DNA from: Bradyrhizobium sp. ORS 285
GTDB taxonomy: Bacteria > Pseudomonadota > Alphaproteobacteria > Rhizobiales > Xanthobacteraceae
Direction: 5' to 3'
Length of the DNA: 64,000 nt
Assembly (NCBI RefSeq): GCF_900176205.1
Contig: NZ_LT859959.1
Span: forward strand, 5,663,001-5,727,000
Positions 1-8,109 of the stretch are shown here, in pieces. The translations under genes and the position numbers were made by a program. Position 1 is the stretch's first letter. Each line of letters begins with the position of its first letter. The notes beneath the pieces were generated by a model that saw only the letters and a list, made by a program, of their open reading frames with translations, was not told the origin of the DNA and made no database searches.

Positions 1-471
1 GATGCGCCAGCCGTCGAAGCTCATCGGGGCCTGACGCGCAGCGATCACGGCAGGATGTAACTGCGAGCGGCGCAGCAACGCGCGGATGCGCGCCACCAGC
101 TCGCGCGGATTGAACGGCTTGACGACATAGTCGTCGGCGCCGAGCTCGAGGCCGAGGATGCGGTCGATGTCCTCGCCCTTCGCGGTCACCATGATGATCG
201 GCACCGTCGAGATCTGGCGCAGGCGGCGGCAGATGCTCATGCCGTCCTCGTCCGGCAGCATCAGATCAAGCATGATGAGATCGACCTGCTCGCGCTGCAG
301 GACGTCGTTCATCGCAGCCGCCGAGGCGACGAAGCGCGGCGCAAAACCGTGCTCCTGCAACAGCTCGGTGAGCAATGCTGCAATCTCGCGGTCGTCCTCG
401 ACGCAGAGGATGCGCGCGGCTGCCGATATGTTCGCGTCTGCGGCCACGGCGGTATTGTGTGACGACATCAT
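1..471 (-). CDS. OmpR-family response regulator (3' end cut by window edge)
   Basis: About 157 codons of a two-component response regulator are visible; the rest of the DNA-binding domain lies beyond the window. The receiver domain spans about residues 20-138. The acidic pair E25-D26-D27, the phosphoacceptor D69 (in LIMLDLMLP) and the switch Lys K118 (in YVVKPFNPRE) are all present. The last visible residues, MSFDGWRI, look like the start of the winged-helix output domain. Two ATG codons in tandem (471 and 468) could start it. No kinase gene is visible. It is divergent from the efflux operon starting at 690, with about 218 bases between, so it could control that operon; this is inference from position only. 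It resembles the complete regulator at 23313. Confidence 0.85.
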   Translation of the reverse strand, partial: MMSSHNTAVAADANISAAARILCVEDDREIAALLTELLQEHGFAPRFVASAAAMNDVLQREQVDLIMLDLMLPDEDGMSICRRLRQISTVPIIMVTAKGEDIDRILGLELGADDYVVKPFNPRELVARIRALLRRSQLHPAVIAARQAPMSFDGWRI

Positions 472-689
472 GCGCGGAACATGGTCGATTTTAGCCGAAA
501 AGAACAGCCCGAAGCCGCGCCCGATCGTGGCGAAATCAAGCTGTATTGTTAAGGCGGAAACATTTCGTCACGCGACTTAACCCTGCGCAACGGCCATCGC
601 GCCTAAGGCTTTCCGGGTTCAGACAAACAATCAACAGGGAAGTCCTGCGGCGTGGCCGTCCAGCCGGCGCGGCCTCCTTCCGAACCGCG

Positions 690-2177
690 ATGCAAAGTCC
701 CGTGAAGCCAGTCCTGCTCGCTCTTTGTCTCTCCACGCCGCTGCTCGCCGGCTGCGCCGTCGGGCCCGACTACATCACGCCGGATTTCGGCACGCCGGCG
801 CGCTGGAGCAGCGACCGCGGCCAGCCGGCGCCGACGCTGAAGCTCGCGCAGTGGTGGCGTAATCTCGGCGATCCCCTGCTCGATCAGCTGATGGGCGAAG
901 CGGTTGCCGACAATCTCGATGTCGCCGCCGCGAAGGCGCGCATCCGCGAGGCGCGCGCGACCCAGCGCCAGGCCGCCGGCGCATTGTTTCCAACCGTGAG
1001 CGGCACCGGCTCGGCGACCGAGACCCGCAGCGCCGGCTCGGCCACGAATGGCATCGCGATCGCGCCCTCCACCACCAGCCAGTTCCAGGCCGGCTTCGAT
1101 TCGAGCTGGGAGCTCGATCTGTTCGGCGCCAACCGCCGCGCCGTCGAGGCGGCCGCCTACGGCGTCGATGCCGCCGAGGACGATCTGCGCGCCACGCTGC
1201 TGACGCTGATCGGCGACGTCGCCTCCAACTACATCGATGCCCGCGCCTACCAGGCACGGGTGGCGCTGGCGCGGCGCACCGCCGCCTCGCAGCGCGAGAC
1301 TGCGGCGCTGACCGAGCGCAAGCAGAACGCCGGCTCGGCCTCGGCCGTCGACACCGCCAAGGCCGCCGCGCTTGCCGCCAGCACGGAAGCCACCATCCCG
1401 ACCTATGAGGCGAGCTATCAGCAGGCGGTGCACCGGCTCGGCGTGCTGCTCGGACGCGATCCGACCGCGCTCAGCCAGCGCCTGTCGCGCAGCCTGCCGA
1501 TCCCTTCGCCGCGCCTGCCGCTGCCGAAGGGCGTTCCGGCCGACGTGCTGGTGATGCGTCCCGACGTGCGAAAGGCGGAGCGCCAGCTCGCGCAGTTCAC
1601 CGCGAAGATCGGCCAGGCCACCGCTGCGCTGTATCCGGATGTCAGCCTGACCGGTACGGTGTCGACATCAGCGCTCAAGCTCGGCGATCTCGGCAAGAGC
1701 TCGACGATCGGCTGGTCGATCGGCCCGAGTGTCTCGCTGCCGATCTTCAACGGTGGCAAGCTGCAGGCCGCCGTCGAAGTCGCCGAAGCGCAGCGCGACG
1801 AGTATCACGTGGCGTGGCGCAGCGCCGTGCTGAGCGCGCTGGAGGACGTCGAGAACGCGATCGTCAATCTCGGCCAGGAGCGTATCCGCATTCGCAGCCT
1901 GACGGAATCGGCGCGCCGCTATGGCGAGGCCGCCAAGCTGTCGCGCTCGCTGTACCAGACCGGCTCCAGCACCTTCCTCGACGTGCTCGATGCCGAGCGC
2001 TCGCAATTCACCGCCGAGGACAGCCTGCTCGCGAGCCGCGCCACATTGGCGAAGAACTACGTGGCGCTGGCCAAGGCGCTCGGCGGCGGCTGGACCGGCC
2101 CGATCGACAGCTCGGTGCCGGAAGTCGTCGACAACGGCACTGGCCCGCATCTCGCCCGGGCCGTTGCGCCCCGATGA
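690..2177 (+). CDS. RND/ABC efflux outer-membrane lipoprotein, NodT family
   Basis: Predicted 495-residue TolC-like outer-membrane channel that lets an inner-membrane pump discharge outside the cell. The chosen ATG gives a lipoprotein signal with the lipobox LLAGC near residues 17-21, followed by the family-typical AVGPDY. The two OEP repeats contain long Ala/Gln-rich helices, with the typical SWELDLFG motif in the first half and PIFNGGKLQA in the second. An in-frame upstream extension to 546 is rejected because it would bury the signal peptide. It is the first gene of a three-gene operon with the adaptor (35 bases downstream) and the ABC pump. Substrate is unknown. Confidence 0.9.
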   Translation: MQSPVKPVLLALCLSTPLLAGCAVGPDYITPDFGTPARWSSDRGQPAPTLKLAQWWRNLGDPLLDQLMGEAVADNLDVAAAKARIREARATQRQAAGALFPTVSGTGSATETRSAGSATNGIAIAPSTTSQFQAGFDSSWELDLFGANRRAVEAAAYGVDAAEDDLRATLLTLIGDVASNYIDARAYQARVALARRTAASQRETAALTERKQNAGSASAVDTAKAAALAASTEATIPTYEASYQQAVHRLGVLLGRDPTALSQRLSRSLPIPSPRLPLPKGVPADVLVMRPDVRKAERQLAQFTAKIGQATAALYPDVSLTGTVSTSALKLGDLGKSSTIGWSIGPSVSLPIFNGGKLQAAVEVAEAQRDEYHVAWRSAVLSALEDVENAIVNLGQERIRIRSLTESARRYGEAAKLSRSLYQTGSSTFLDVLDAERSQFTAEDSLLASRATLAKNYVALAKALGGGWTGPIDSSVPEVVDNGTGPHLARAVAPR

Positions 2178-2212
2178 CCCCCAAGTGATTCACCCGCGTC
2201 CGAAGTAGCCCG

Positions 2213-3505
2213 ATGAATGCACCCTTGCCCCACATGCCTCCTCCGGTCGCGATCGAGGCGGACATCTCGACTGCCCCGAAGCCGAAGCGGCGGCGACGCT
2301 GGCCTCTGCTGACCACCGGTCTCATCGCCCTTGCAGCGCTCGGCCTGATCGCCCACCGCTATACGCGCAATCCCAACGCCAACCTCGCCACCGCGCCCGT
2401 CACGACGGGCGACATCGAGCAGACCGTGCTCGCCACCGGCACGTTGAAGCCGGTCAAGCTGGTCGCGGTCGGCGCCCAGGTCTCCGGCAGGCTCGTCGCG
2501 CTCAACGTCAAGCTCGGCCAGAAGGTCAAAGCGGGCGATCTCATCGCCGAGATCGATTCGCTCACTCAACAATACACGCTGCGCACCAACGAGGCGGCCT
2601 TGCGCAACGTGCGCGCCCAGCGCGACGAGAAGCTGGCCACGCTGGCGCTCGCCGAGGCGAATTTGGCGCGGCAGCAGACGACGCTGGCGCAGAAGGCATC
2701 GTCGCGCGCGGACTATGACAGTGCCGAAGCCACGGTGAAGCAGACCCAGGCGCAGATCGCGCAGCTCGAGGCGCAGATCGTCGAGGCCGAGGTCGCGATC
2801 GAGACCGCGCGCGTCAATCTCGGCTACACCAAGATCACCGCTCCGATCGACGGCACCGTGCTGGCGATCGCCACCCCGCAGGGCCAGACCGTCAACGCCG
2901 TGCAGTCGGCGCCGACCATCGTCGTGCTCGGCCAGGTCGAGACCATGACCGTGCGCGTCGAGATCTCCGAGGCCGACGTCGTCAGGGTGCGGCCGGGCCA
3001 GAATGCCTACTTCACCATCCTGGGCGACCCGGACCGCCGCTACACGGCGACGCTCGGGAGCATCGAGCCCGCGCCGGAATCCGTCAAGACCGACTCCAGC
3101 TTCTCCTCGACCACGACGTCATCCTCCTCCAGCACCAGCACGTCGTCCTCCTCGAGCTCGACCGCGATCTACTACAACGGCGTCTTCGACGTCGCCAATA
3201 CGGATGGGCGACTGATGACCTACATGACGGCCGAGGTCCACATCCTGCTCGGCGAAGCGCGCAACGTGCTGACCATCCCGTCATCGGCGCTCGGCAACGC
3301 CAATGCCGACGGCAGCTATCCCGTGCGCGTGCTCGACGACGCCGGCACGCTGCAGAAGCGCAGCATCCGGATCGGCCTCAACAACAAGATCCGGGCCGAG
3401 GTGCAGTCGGGCCTGCGCGAGGGCGAGCGCGTGGTCATCTCCGCCGCGACCGACGCACCGAAGCAGACCGTCATGCCTCCGCCCCCCTCCGCCGGAGGCC
3501 TGTGA
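2213..3505 (+). CDS. macA: MacA-like periplasmic adaptor of an ABC efflux pump
   Basis: Membrane-fusion protein of 430 residues expected to link the MacB-like transporter to the outer-membrane channel encoded upstream. After a basic stretch (KPKRRRRW) comes one membrane-spanning segment (about residues 27-46), then the biotinyl-lipoyl-like half motifs, a coiled-coil hairpin rich in Ala/Gln/Glu (about residues 125-200), and a beta-barrel domain. KITAPIDGTV is the usual second lipoyl half. A run of about 25 Ser/Thr residues from about residue 294 interrupts the barrel domain and is unusual for the family. Its stop overlaps the start of the next gene. The MacA name is by family and operon order; the substrate is not known. 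Confidence 0.88.
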   Translation: MNAPLPHMPPPVAIEADISTAPKPKRRRRWPLLTTGLIALAALGLIAHRYTRNPNANLATAPVTTGDIEQTVLATGTLKPVKLVAVGAQVSGRLVALNVKLGQKVKAGDLIAEIDSLTQQYTLRTNEAALRNVRAQRDEKLATLALAEANLARQQTTLAQKASSRADYDSAEATVKQTQAQIAQLEAQIVEAEVAIETARVNLGYTKITAPIDGTVLAIATPQGQTVNAVQSAPTIVVLGQVETMTVRVEISEADVVRVRPGQNAYFTILGDPDRRYTATLGSIEPAPESVKTDSSFSSTTTSSSSSTSTSSSSSSTAIYYNGVFDVANTDGRLMTYMTAEVHILLGEARNVLTIPSSALGNANADGSYPVRVLDDAGTLQKRSIRIGLNNKIRAEVQSGLREGERVVISAATDAPKQTVMPPPPSAGGL

Positions 3506-5463
3506 TGCCCGAGCTGCTGATAGACCTGCGCAACGTCGGGCGTCGCTATGCGTCCGGCGAAGGCACCGTTCATGCGCTGCGCGGCGTCGACATCGTCATC
3601 GCGCGCGGCGAGATGGTCGCGATCATCGGCCAGTCCGGCTCCGGCAAGTCGACCTTGATGAACATCCTGGGCTGTCTCGACCGCCCAACCTCCGGCAGCT
3701 ACAAGATCGCCGGGCGCGAGATCAGCTCGCTCGACCCGGACGAACTGGCGGCCCTGCGGCGCGAGCATTTCGGCTTCATCTTCCAGCGCTATCACCTGCT
3801 CGGCGAGCTGACCGCCGCCGAGAATGCCGAGGTGCCTGCAGTGTATGCGGGCTTAAGTCCGACGCAGCGGCGCGGCAAGGCCCAGGCCCTGCTGCAGCGG
3901 CTCGGCATGGGCAGCCGCACCGGCCACCGGCCGGGGCAACTCTCGGGCGGCCAGCAGCAGCGGGTGTCGATCGCACGCGCCCTCGTCAACGATCCCGACG
4001 TCATCCTCGCCGATGAGCCCACCGGTGCGCTCGACCGCGCCAGCGGCGAGGAGGTGCTGCGCATTCTCGACGAGATCAGTGCGTCCGGCCGCACCGTCAT
4101 CATCGTCACCCATGATGCCGGCGTGGCCCAGCGCGCCCGGCGCATCATCGAGATCCAGGACGGCCACGTCATCTCGGACCGGCTCAATCCACGGCCGTCG
4201 CCGCCGCCACGCCTTGTGGCCGACGATGACCCCGCCTCCACCTCGTCGTGGTGGCGCAGTCAGCTCGATCGCTTACGCGAGGCGGCGCGGATGGCGCTGC
4301 TCGCGATGAATGCGCACCGGATGCGCGCCTTCCTCACCATGCTCGGCATCATCATCGGCGTCGCCTCGGTGGTGCTGGTGCTCGCGCTCGGCAGCGGCTC
4401 GCAGGCCAGGGTGCTGAAGGACATCAATCGTCTCGGCACCAACACGCTGGAATTCTTTCCGGGCAAGGATTTCGGTGACACCAAGGCCAGCAAGATCAGG
4501 ACGCTGGTGCTCGCCGACGCCAAGGTGATGGCGCAGCAGCCTTATGTCGATGCGATCTCGCCGACGGTCTCGACGACCAGCACGCTGCGCTATGGCGCGA
4601 TCGAGGTGAGCGCACAGGTCTCGGGCGTCGGCGAGCAGTATTTCCGCGTCAAGAACACCGAGCTTGCGGAGGGCAGCTATCTCGATGCCGATACGGTGCG
4701 ATCCTACGCACAGGATGCCGTGATCGACGACAATGCGCGCAAGGCGCTGTTTCCCGATTCCGATGTCAGCCCGCTCGGCAGCGTGGTTCTGATCGGCAAG
4801 GTGCCGTGCCGAATCGTCGGCGTCACCAAGCAGCAGCAGGCCGGCTTCGGCTCCAGCTCGACGCCGATCGTCTATCTGCCCTACACCACCGTGCAGGCGC
4901 GCTTCATCGGCAACCAGGTGCTGCGCAGCATCAGCGTCCGCGTCGACGAGACGACGCCGATGGCCGACGCCGAGCGCGCGGCGACGGCGCTCTTGACATC
5001 GCGGCACAATGCCAAGGACTTCTTCGTCCTCAACACCGACGACATCCGCAAGACCGTCGAGAGCACGACGCAGGTGCTGACGTTGCTGGTCGCGGCGATC
5101 GCCGTGATCTCGCTGCTGGTCGGCGGCATCGGGGTGATGAACATCATGCTGGTGTCGGTGTCCGAGCGCGTCGGCGAGATCGGCGTGCGCATGGCGGTCG
5201 GCGCCCGGCGCAGCGATATCCTAATGCAGTTCCTGATCGAGGCGGTGCTGGTGTGTCTATTAGGTGGCGCGCTCGGCTTGTCGCTCGCGGTCGGCTTCGG
5301 CACCGTCTTCAACGCGCTCGATGTCGGCTTCCAGCTGATCTACTCGCCGCTCGCGATGGTCGGCTCCGCCGTGATCTCCATGGCCATCGGCATTGGCTTC
5401 GGCTACATGCCCGCCCGCAACGCGTCCCGGCTCGATCCGGCGACGGCGCTGGCGAGGGAGTAG
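3505..5463 (+). CDS. macB: MacB-like ABC transporter, fused ATPase and permease
   Basis: Predicted 652-residue fusion of an N-terminal ABC ATPase and a C-terminal FtsX-type permease, the hallmark of MacB. Walker A is GQSGSGKST (residues 42-50), the signature is LSGGQQQR, and Walker B is VILADEPTGALD. A membrane segment near residue 275 is followed by a large periplasmic domain and three more membrane segments, with VGEIGVRMAVGAR in the FtsX region. The ATG at 3505 overlaps the adaptor stop by one base; a GTG at 3502 is the alternative. With the two genes upstream it forms a complete tripartite exporter of macrolide, peptide or siderophore type. Confidence 0.92.
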   Translation: MPELLIDLRNVGRRYASGEGTVHALRGVDIVIARGEMVAIIGQSGSGKSTLMNILGCLDRPTSGSYKIAGREISSLDPDELAALRREHFGFIFQRYHLLGELTAAENAEVPAVYAGLSPTQRRGKAQALLQRLGMGSRTGHRPGQLSGGQQQRVSIARALVNDPDVILADEPTGALDRASGEEVLRILDEISASGRTVIIVTHDAGVAQRARRIIEIQDGHVISDRLNPRPSPPPRLVADDDPASTSSWWRSQLDRLREAARMALLAMNAHRMRAFLTMLGIIIGVASVVLVLALGSGSQARVLKDINRLGTNTLEFFPGKDFGDTKASKIRTLVLADAKVMAQQPYVDAISPTVSTTSTLRYGAIEVSAQVSGVGEQYFRVKNTELAEGSYLDADTVRSYAQDAVIDDNARKALFPDSDVSPLGSVVLIGKVPCRIVGVTKQQQAGFGSSSTPIVYLPYTTVQARFIGNQVLRSISVRVDETTPMADAERAATALLTSRHNAKDFFVLNTDDIRKTVESTTQVLTLLVAAIAVISLLVGGIGVMNIMLVSVSERVGEIGVRMAVGARRSDILMQFLIEAVLVCLLGGALGLSLAVGFGTVFNALDVGFQLIYSPLAMVGSAVISMAIGIGFGYMPARNASRLDPATALARE

Positions 5464-5524
5464 TTTGTAGAGATTAACATCAATGGGCAGAGTGGATCTC
5501 GCATGGGGCGGCAACGGCAGTATG

Positions 5525-5718
5525 CTCCCTCTCCCCGTTCTTACGGGGAGAGGGCTGGGGTGAGGGGCAGCCACACACGGGAAGTCTCGATGGAGTATTC
5601 CCACTTGCTCTGCGATGTGATGAGATGAATTCAAGAGAATTGGGCTCAACTACTCGCACCACCCGTGCGGCTGCCCCTCACCCCGACCCTCTCCCCGTGA
5701 AGAACGGGGAGAGGGAGC
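5525..5718. repeat. Paired inverted palindromic repeats, type A
   Basis: Two arms face each other across about 90 bases. The left arm (about 5525-5575) contains CTCCCCGTTCTTACGGGGAG followed by a purine-rich GGGGTGAGGGGC stretch. The right arm (about 5663-5718) is its near reverse complement and ends in GTGAAGAACGGGGAGAGGG. Each arm also holds its own short hairpin. The same pair occurs at 26264-26612. No ORF in it looks coding. Confidence 0.8.
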
Positions 5719-5830
5719 GCACTGTCATTGCGGCGCGGCCTCGTGTTCATCGTCTCTACATCCATGTCTCTCACAATCCGTTCCGCGCGAACTGGCCCTC
5801 AGGCAATCTCGGTCGGCACCGGCGGTGCAA

Positions 5831-6018
5831 ACCTCTCCCCGCTCTTTGCGGGGAGAGGTCGGATTGCGCAGCAATCCGGGTGAGGGGCATGGCACATAAG
5901 AAGCTACCCCGTTGCACCGTCGGACTCGTAGGTCGGCGGCTCGTAGTTGCACCACCCGTGCGGCTGCCCCTCGCCCCCGACCCTCTCCCCGTGAAGAACG
6001 GGGAGAGGGAGCGCAGCG
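5831..6018. repeat. Hybrid palindromic repeat: type B arm plus type A arm
   Basis: The left unit (5831-5890) has the hairpin CTCCCCGCTCTTTGCGGGGAG, a second small hairpin built on GGATTGC/GCAATCC, and GTGAGGGGC. The right unit (about 5952-6018) matches the type A right arm at 5663-5718. With the previous repeat this fills the 628-base gap between macB and the DUF3313 gene; I see no gene in that gap. Confidence 0.75.
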
Positions 6019-6091
6019 GCGCTCGGGGCGAGCGCTGCTCTCTTCTCTGCTGGCTTCAACAGCCTCTCTCTATCTGCTGGCGCGGCCTGCC

Positions 6092-6985
6092 CTACCGCTT
6101 CGCCGCCATCTGCGTGCTCGCCTGTGCCTCGGACGCAGGCGCGCCCTTGTCGACCCATTCCGGCGGGGCGCCGAGGCGGTTGGCGACCATGCCGATCAGG
6201 CCGGGGTCTCTGCCATACGCCTCGCAGGCGGGGTTCTTCGGCTTGCCGCCGAGTGCCGCGCCGATGCGCTCGATCGAGGGGATCCGCGGTGGCTTGCCAA
6301 AGGGCGTCTCGCCGGTCACCAGCAACTGGCCGAAATCGGCGCTGAACGAGCCGGCGAGATCATAGGCGTCGCCGGCCTGCGAGATCACGGGCGAGTTGGT
6401 GAACGAGTTGGCGCCGCGCGCCCACACCATCGCCGCCTGCTGCCGGCCACGACGATCGACCGCCTCGGCTTCGATGCTGAGACTGCCAAGCCCGATCGGC
6501 AGACGCGGCACCGGCACGGGAACGCCGAGCGCGCCGGGCACGGCGGAGACGACCTTCGAGGCACCCGCGGCAACGGGATCCGTCGCAGCCGCCTGCGTGA
6601 TGAAGGTGCGCGTCGTCAGGTCGGCCCGCTCGTTCGGCGCCACCACGGTGAAACGCTCACTGAGGTTCAGGCACAGCGCGCGGTCGACGGCGTTCGTCAC
6701 CAGCCTCTGCTGCGGCTCGCTGAGCACCGATCCGACGTCGCCTGCGAAGGTCGTCGGCATGATGCGCACCGTCGTCGCAGCCAGCACATTGTCCTTGTTG
6801 ATGTTGAGCACCGACTTGGCGAGCAGGCCGTTCGACTCCTCCAGGGAGCGATAGGACGCGAGCGCGCCGCTCTGCGTGATCGGCGCCGTCGCACAGCCGG
6901 ACAGGCCGACGGCCGCGCACAGCGCCGCCAGATGCGTCACCGGCAGGGACCTGCTTGAGCTGACCAAACGCTGGATGTCGACCAT
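6092..6985 (-). CDS. DUF3313 family lipoprotein
   Basis: Predicted 297-residue envelope protein of unknown function. After about 30 residues there is a lipobox-like VGLSGC, so it should be a lipoprotein. The region SLEESNGLLAKSVLNINKD with RIMPTTF soon after is typical of DUF3313. The C-terminal 60 residues (KPKNPACEAYGRDPGLIGMV and beyond) carry a conserved-looking Cys and a short disordered tail. It stands alone, with repeats downstream and an EamA gene on the same strand upstream. Confidence 0.8.
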   Translation of the reverse strand: MVDIQRLVSSSRSLPVTHLAALCAAVGLSGCATAPITQSGALASYRSLEESNGLLAKSVLNINKDNVLAATTVRIMPTTFAGDVGSVLSEPQQRLVTNAVDRALCLNLSERFTVVAPNERADLTTRTFITQAAATDPVAAGASKVVSAVPGALGVPVPVPRLPIGLGSLSIEAEAVDRRGRQQAAMVWARGANSFTNSPVISQAGDAYDLAGSFSADFGQLLVTGETPFGKPPRIPSIERIGAALGGKPKNPACEAYGRDPGLIGMVANRLGAPPEWVDKGAPASEAQASTQMAAKR

Positions 6986-7147
6986 GCCGGGATCGCCTCA
7001 CGCTGACCGAATTGCGCCGGCTCGGGCGCCGCCTGCTTGTCCTCCGACAATCCGGACAGCGTGGGGCGGAAGCGTGGAGAGATGTCCGCCGGCGCCGCGA
7101 ACCAAGGAGAGAGTGCGGCAGGATTGTTGGCGTTACGATCGCGGGTT

Positions 7148-8026
7148 TCAAAATCCGCTGGTGATTGCGGCGATGCCCACGACCGCCAGCACAGCGCCGA
7201 ACCAAGCCGCCGCCGACGGCCGGAGACCAGTGCTCCACCAGAGCAGCGGCAGGATCATGACCGGGGTCGTCGACGACAGGCTGGACACGATTCCGACCGG
7301 CCGGCTCGTCAATGCAAACAGCACGAGCGTCATGCCCACGCCCATCCCGAGCACACCGCTCAGCGCCGATCGGATGACCACGGATGCATTCGCCTGGCTC
7401 GCGCTTCGGACGGCAGGCATCGCGGACAAGATCAGCAAGGCGACCAATCCGATCGCGGCACGGATCGAGGTGGCCAACGCCGGATCCAGTCCCATGGCCA
7501 TCACCGGCCGGGCGATCAGAACCGCGGCGGCCGCGAACAACGCGGATGCAAGGCCGAACAGGAGCCCGGTACGCAGCGAGCCGTGGGTCTCGTCGGCGAT
7601 CGCACCGGGTTGTCTGAAGATGATGGCGACGCAGACGCCCGCCATGATGCAGCCGATGCCGCCGATCTTGATCACCGAGAGGGTCTCACCGAGCAGCAGA
7701 TAGCCGAGCATGGCGGCGAAGCCTGCCCAGCTCGCATACACCACAGACGTCAGGCGCGGCCCGAGTCGCGCCAGCGCCGCATAGAAGCAGGAATCCGCAA
7801 CGACGACGCCGAGGAGGCTCGAGCCCGCCAGCATCAGCAATTGGACGATGGAAGGCGACGCCCAATGTCCTCGCAGCGTGACGGTGATCAGCACCGTGAC
7901 GAGCGCGGCGGCCAGACGGATGGCGTTGAACACCACCGGTCCGAGATGTCGAACGGCCGAGGACGCGATGATGTTGCTGACGGCGATGCTGAGCGCGGCT
8001 GCGAGCGCAGCCAGATCGGAGACCAT
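7148..8026 (-). CDS. EamA/DMT-superfamily transporter
   Basis: Predicted 292-residue inner-membrane protein with about ten hydrophobic segments arranged as two five-helix EamA repeats, the usual size and layout for drug/metabolite exporters. The ATG at 8026 is preferred; a GTG at 8038 would add four residues. It lies about 80 bases downstream of the molybdenum oxidoreductase operon on the same strand and might be co-transcribed, but nothing in the sequence ties the functions together. Substrate unknown. Confidence 0.85.
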   Translation of the reverse strand: MVSDLAALAAALSIAVSNIIASSAVRHLGPVVFNAIRLAAALVTVLITVTLRGHWASPSIVQLLMLAGSSLLGVVVADSCFYAALARLGPRLTSVVYASWAGFAAMLGYLLLGETLSVIKIGGIGCIMAGVCVAIIFRQPGAIADETHGSLRTGLLFGLASALFAAAAVLIARPVMAMGLDPALATSIRAAIGLVALLILSAMPAVRSASQANASVVIRSALSGVLGMGVGMTLVLFALTSRPVGIVSSLSSTTPVMILPLLWWSTGLRPSAAAWFGAVLAVVGIAAITSGF

Positions 8027-8109
8027 GACAATCGGCACGTACGTCCCGTGTCGGACGATGGGATCATCCGGCGATCATGGTCCCCGCTTGGTATCGGGTC
8101 AAGCGATGC

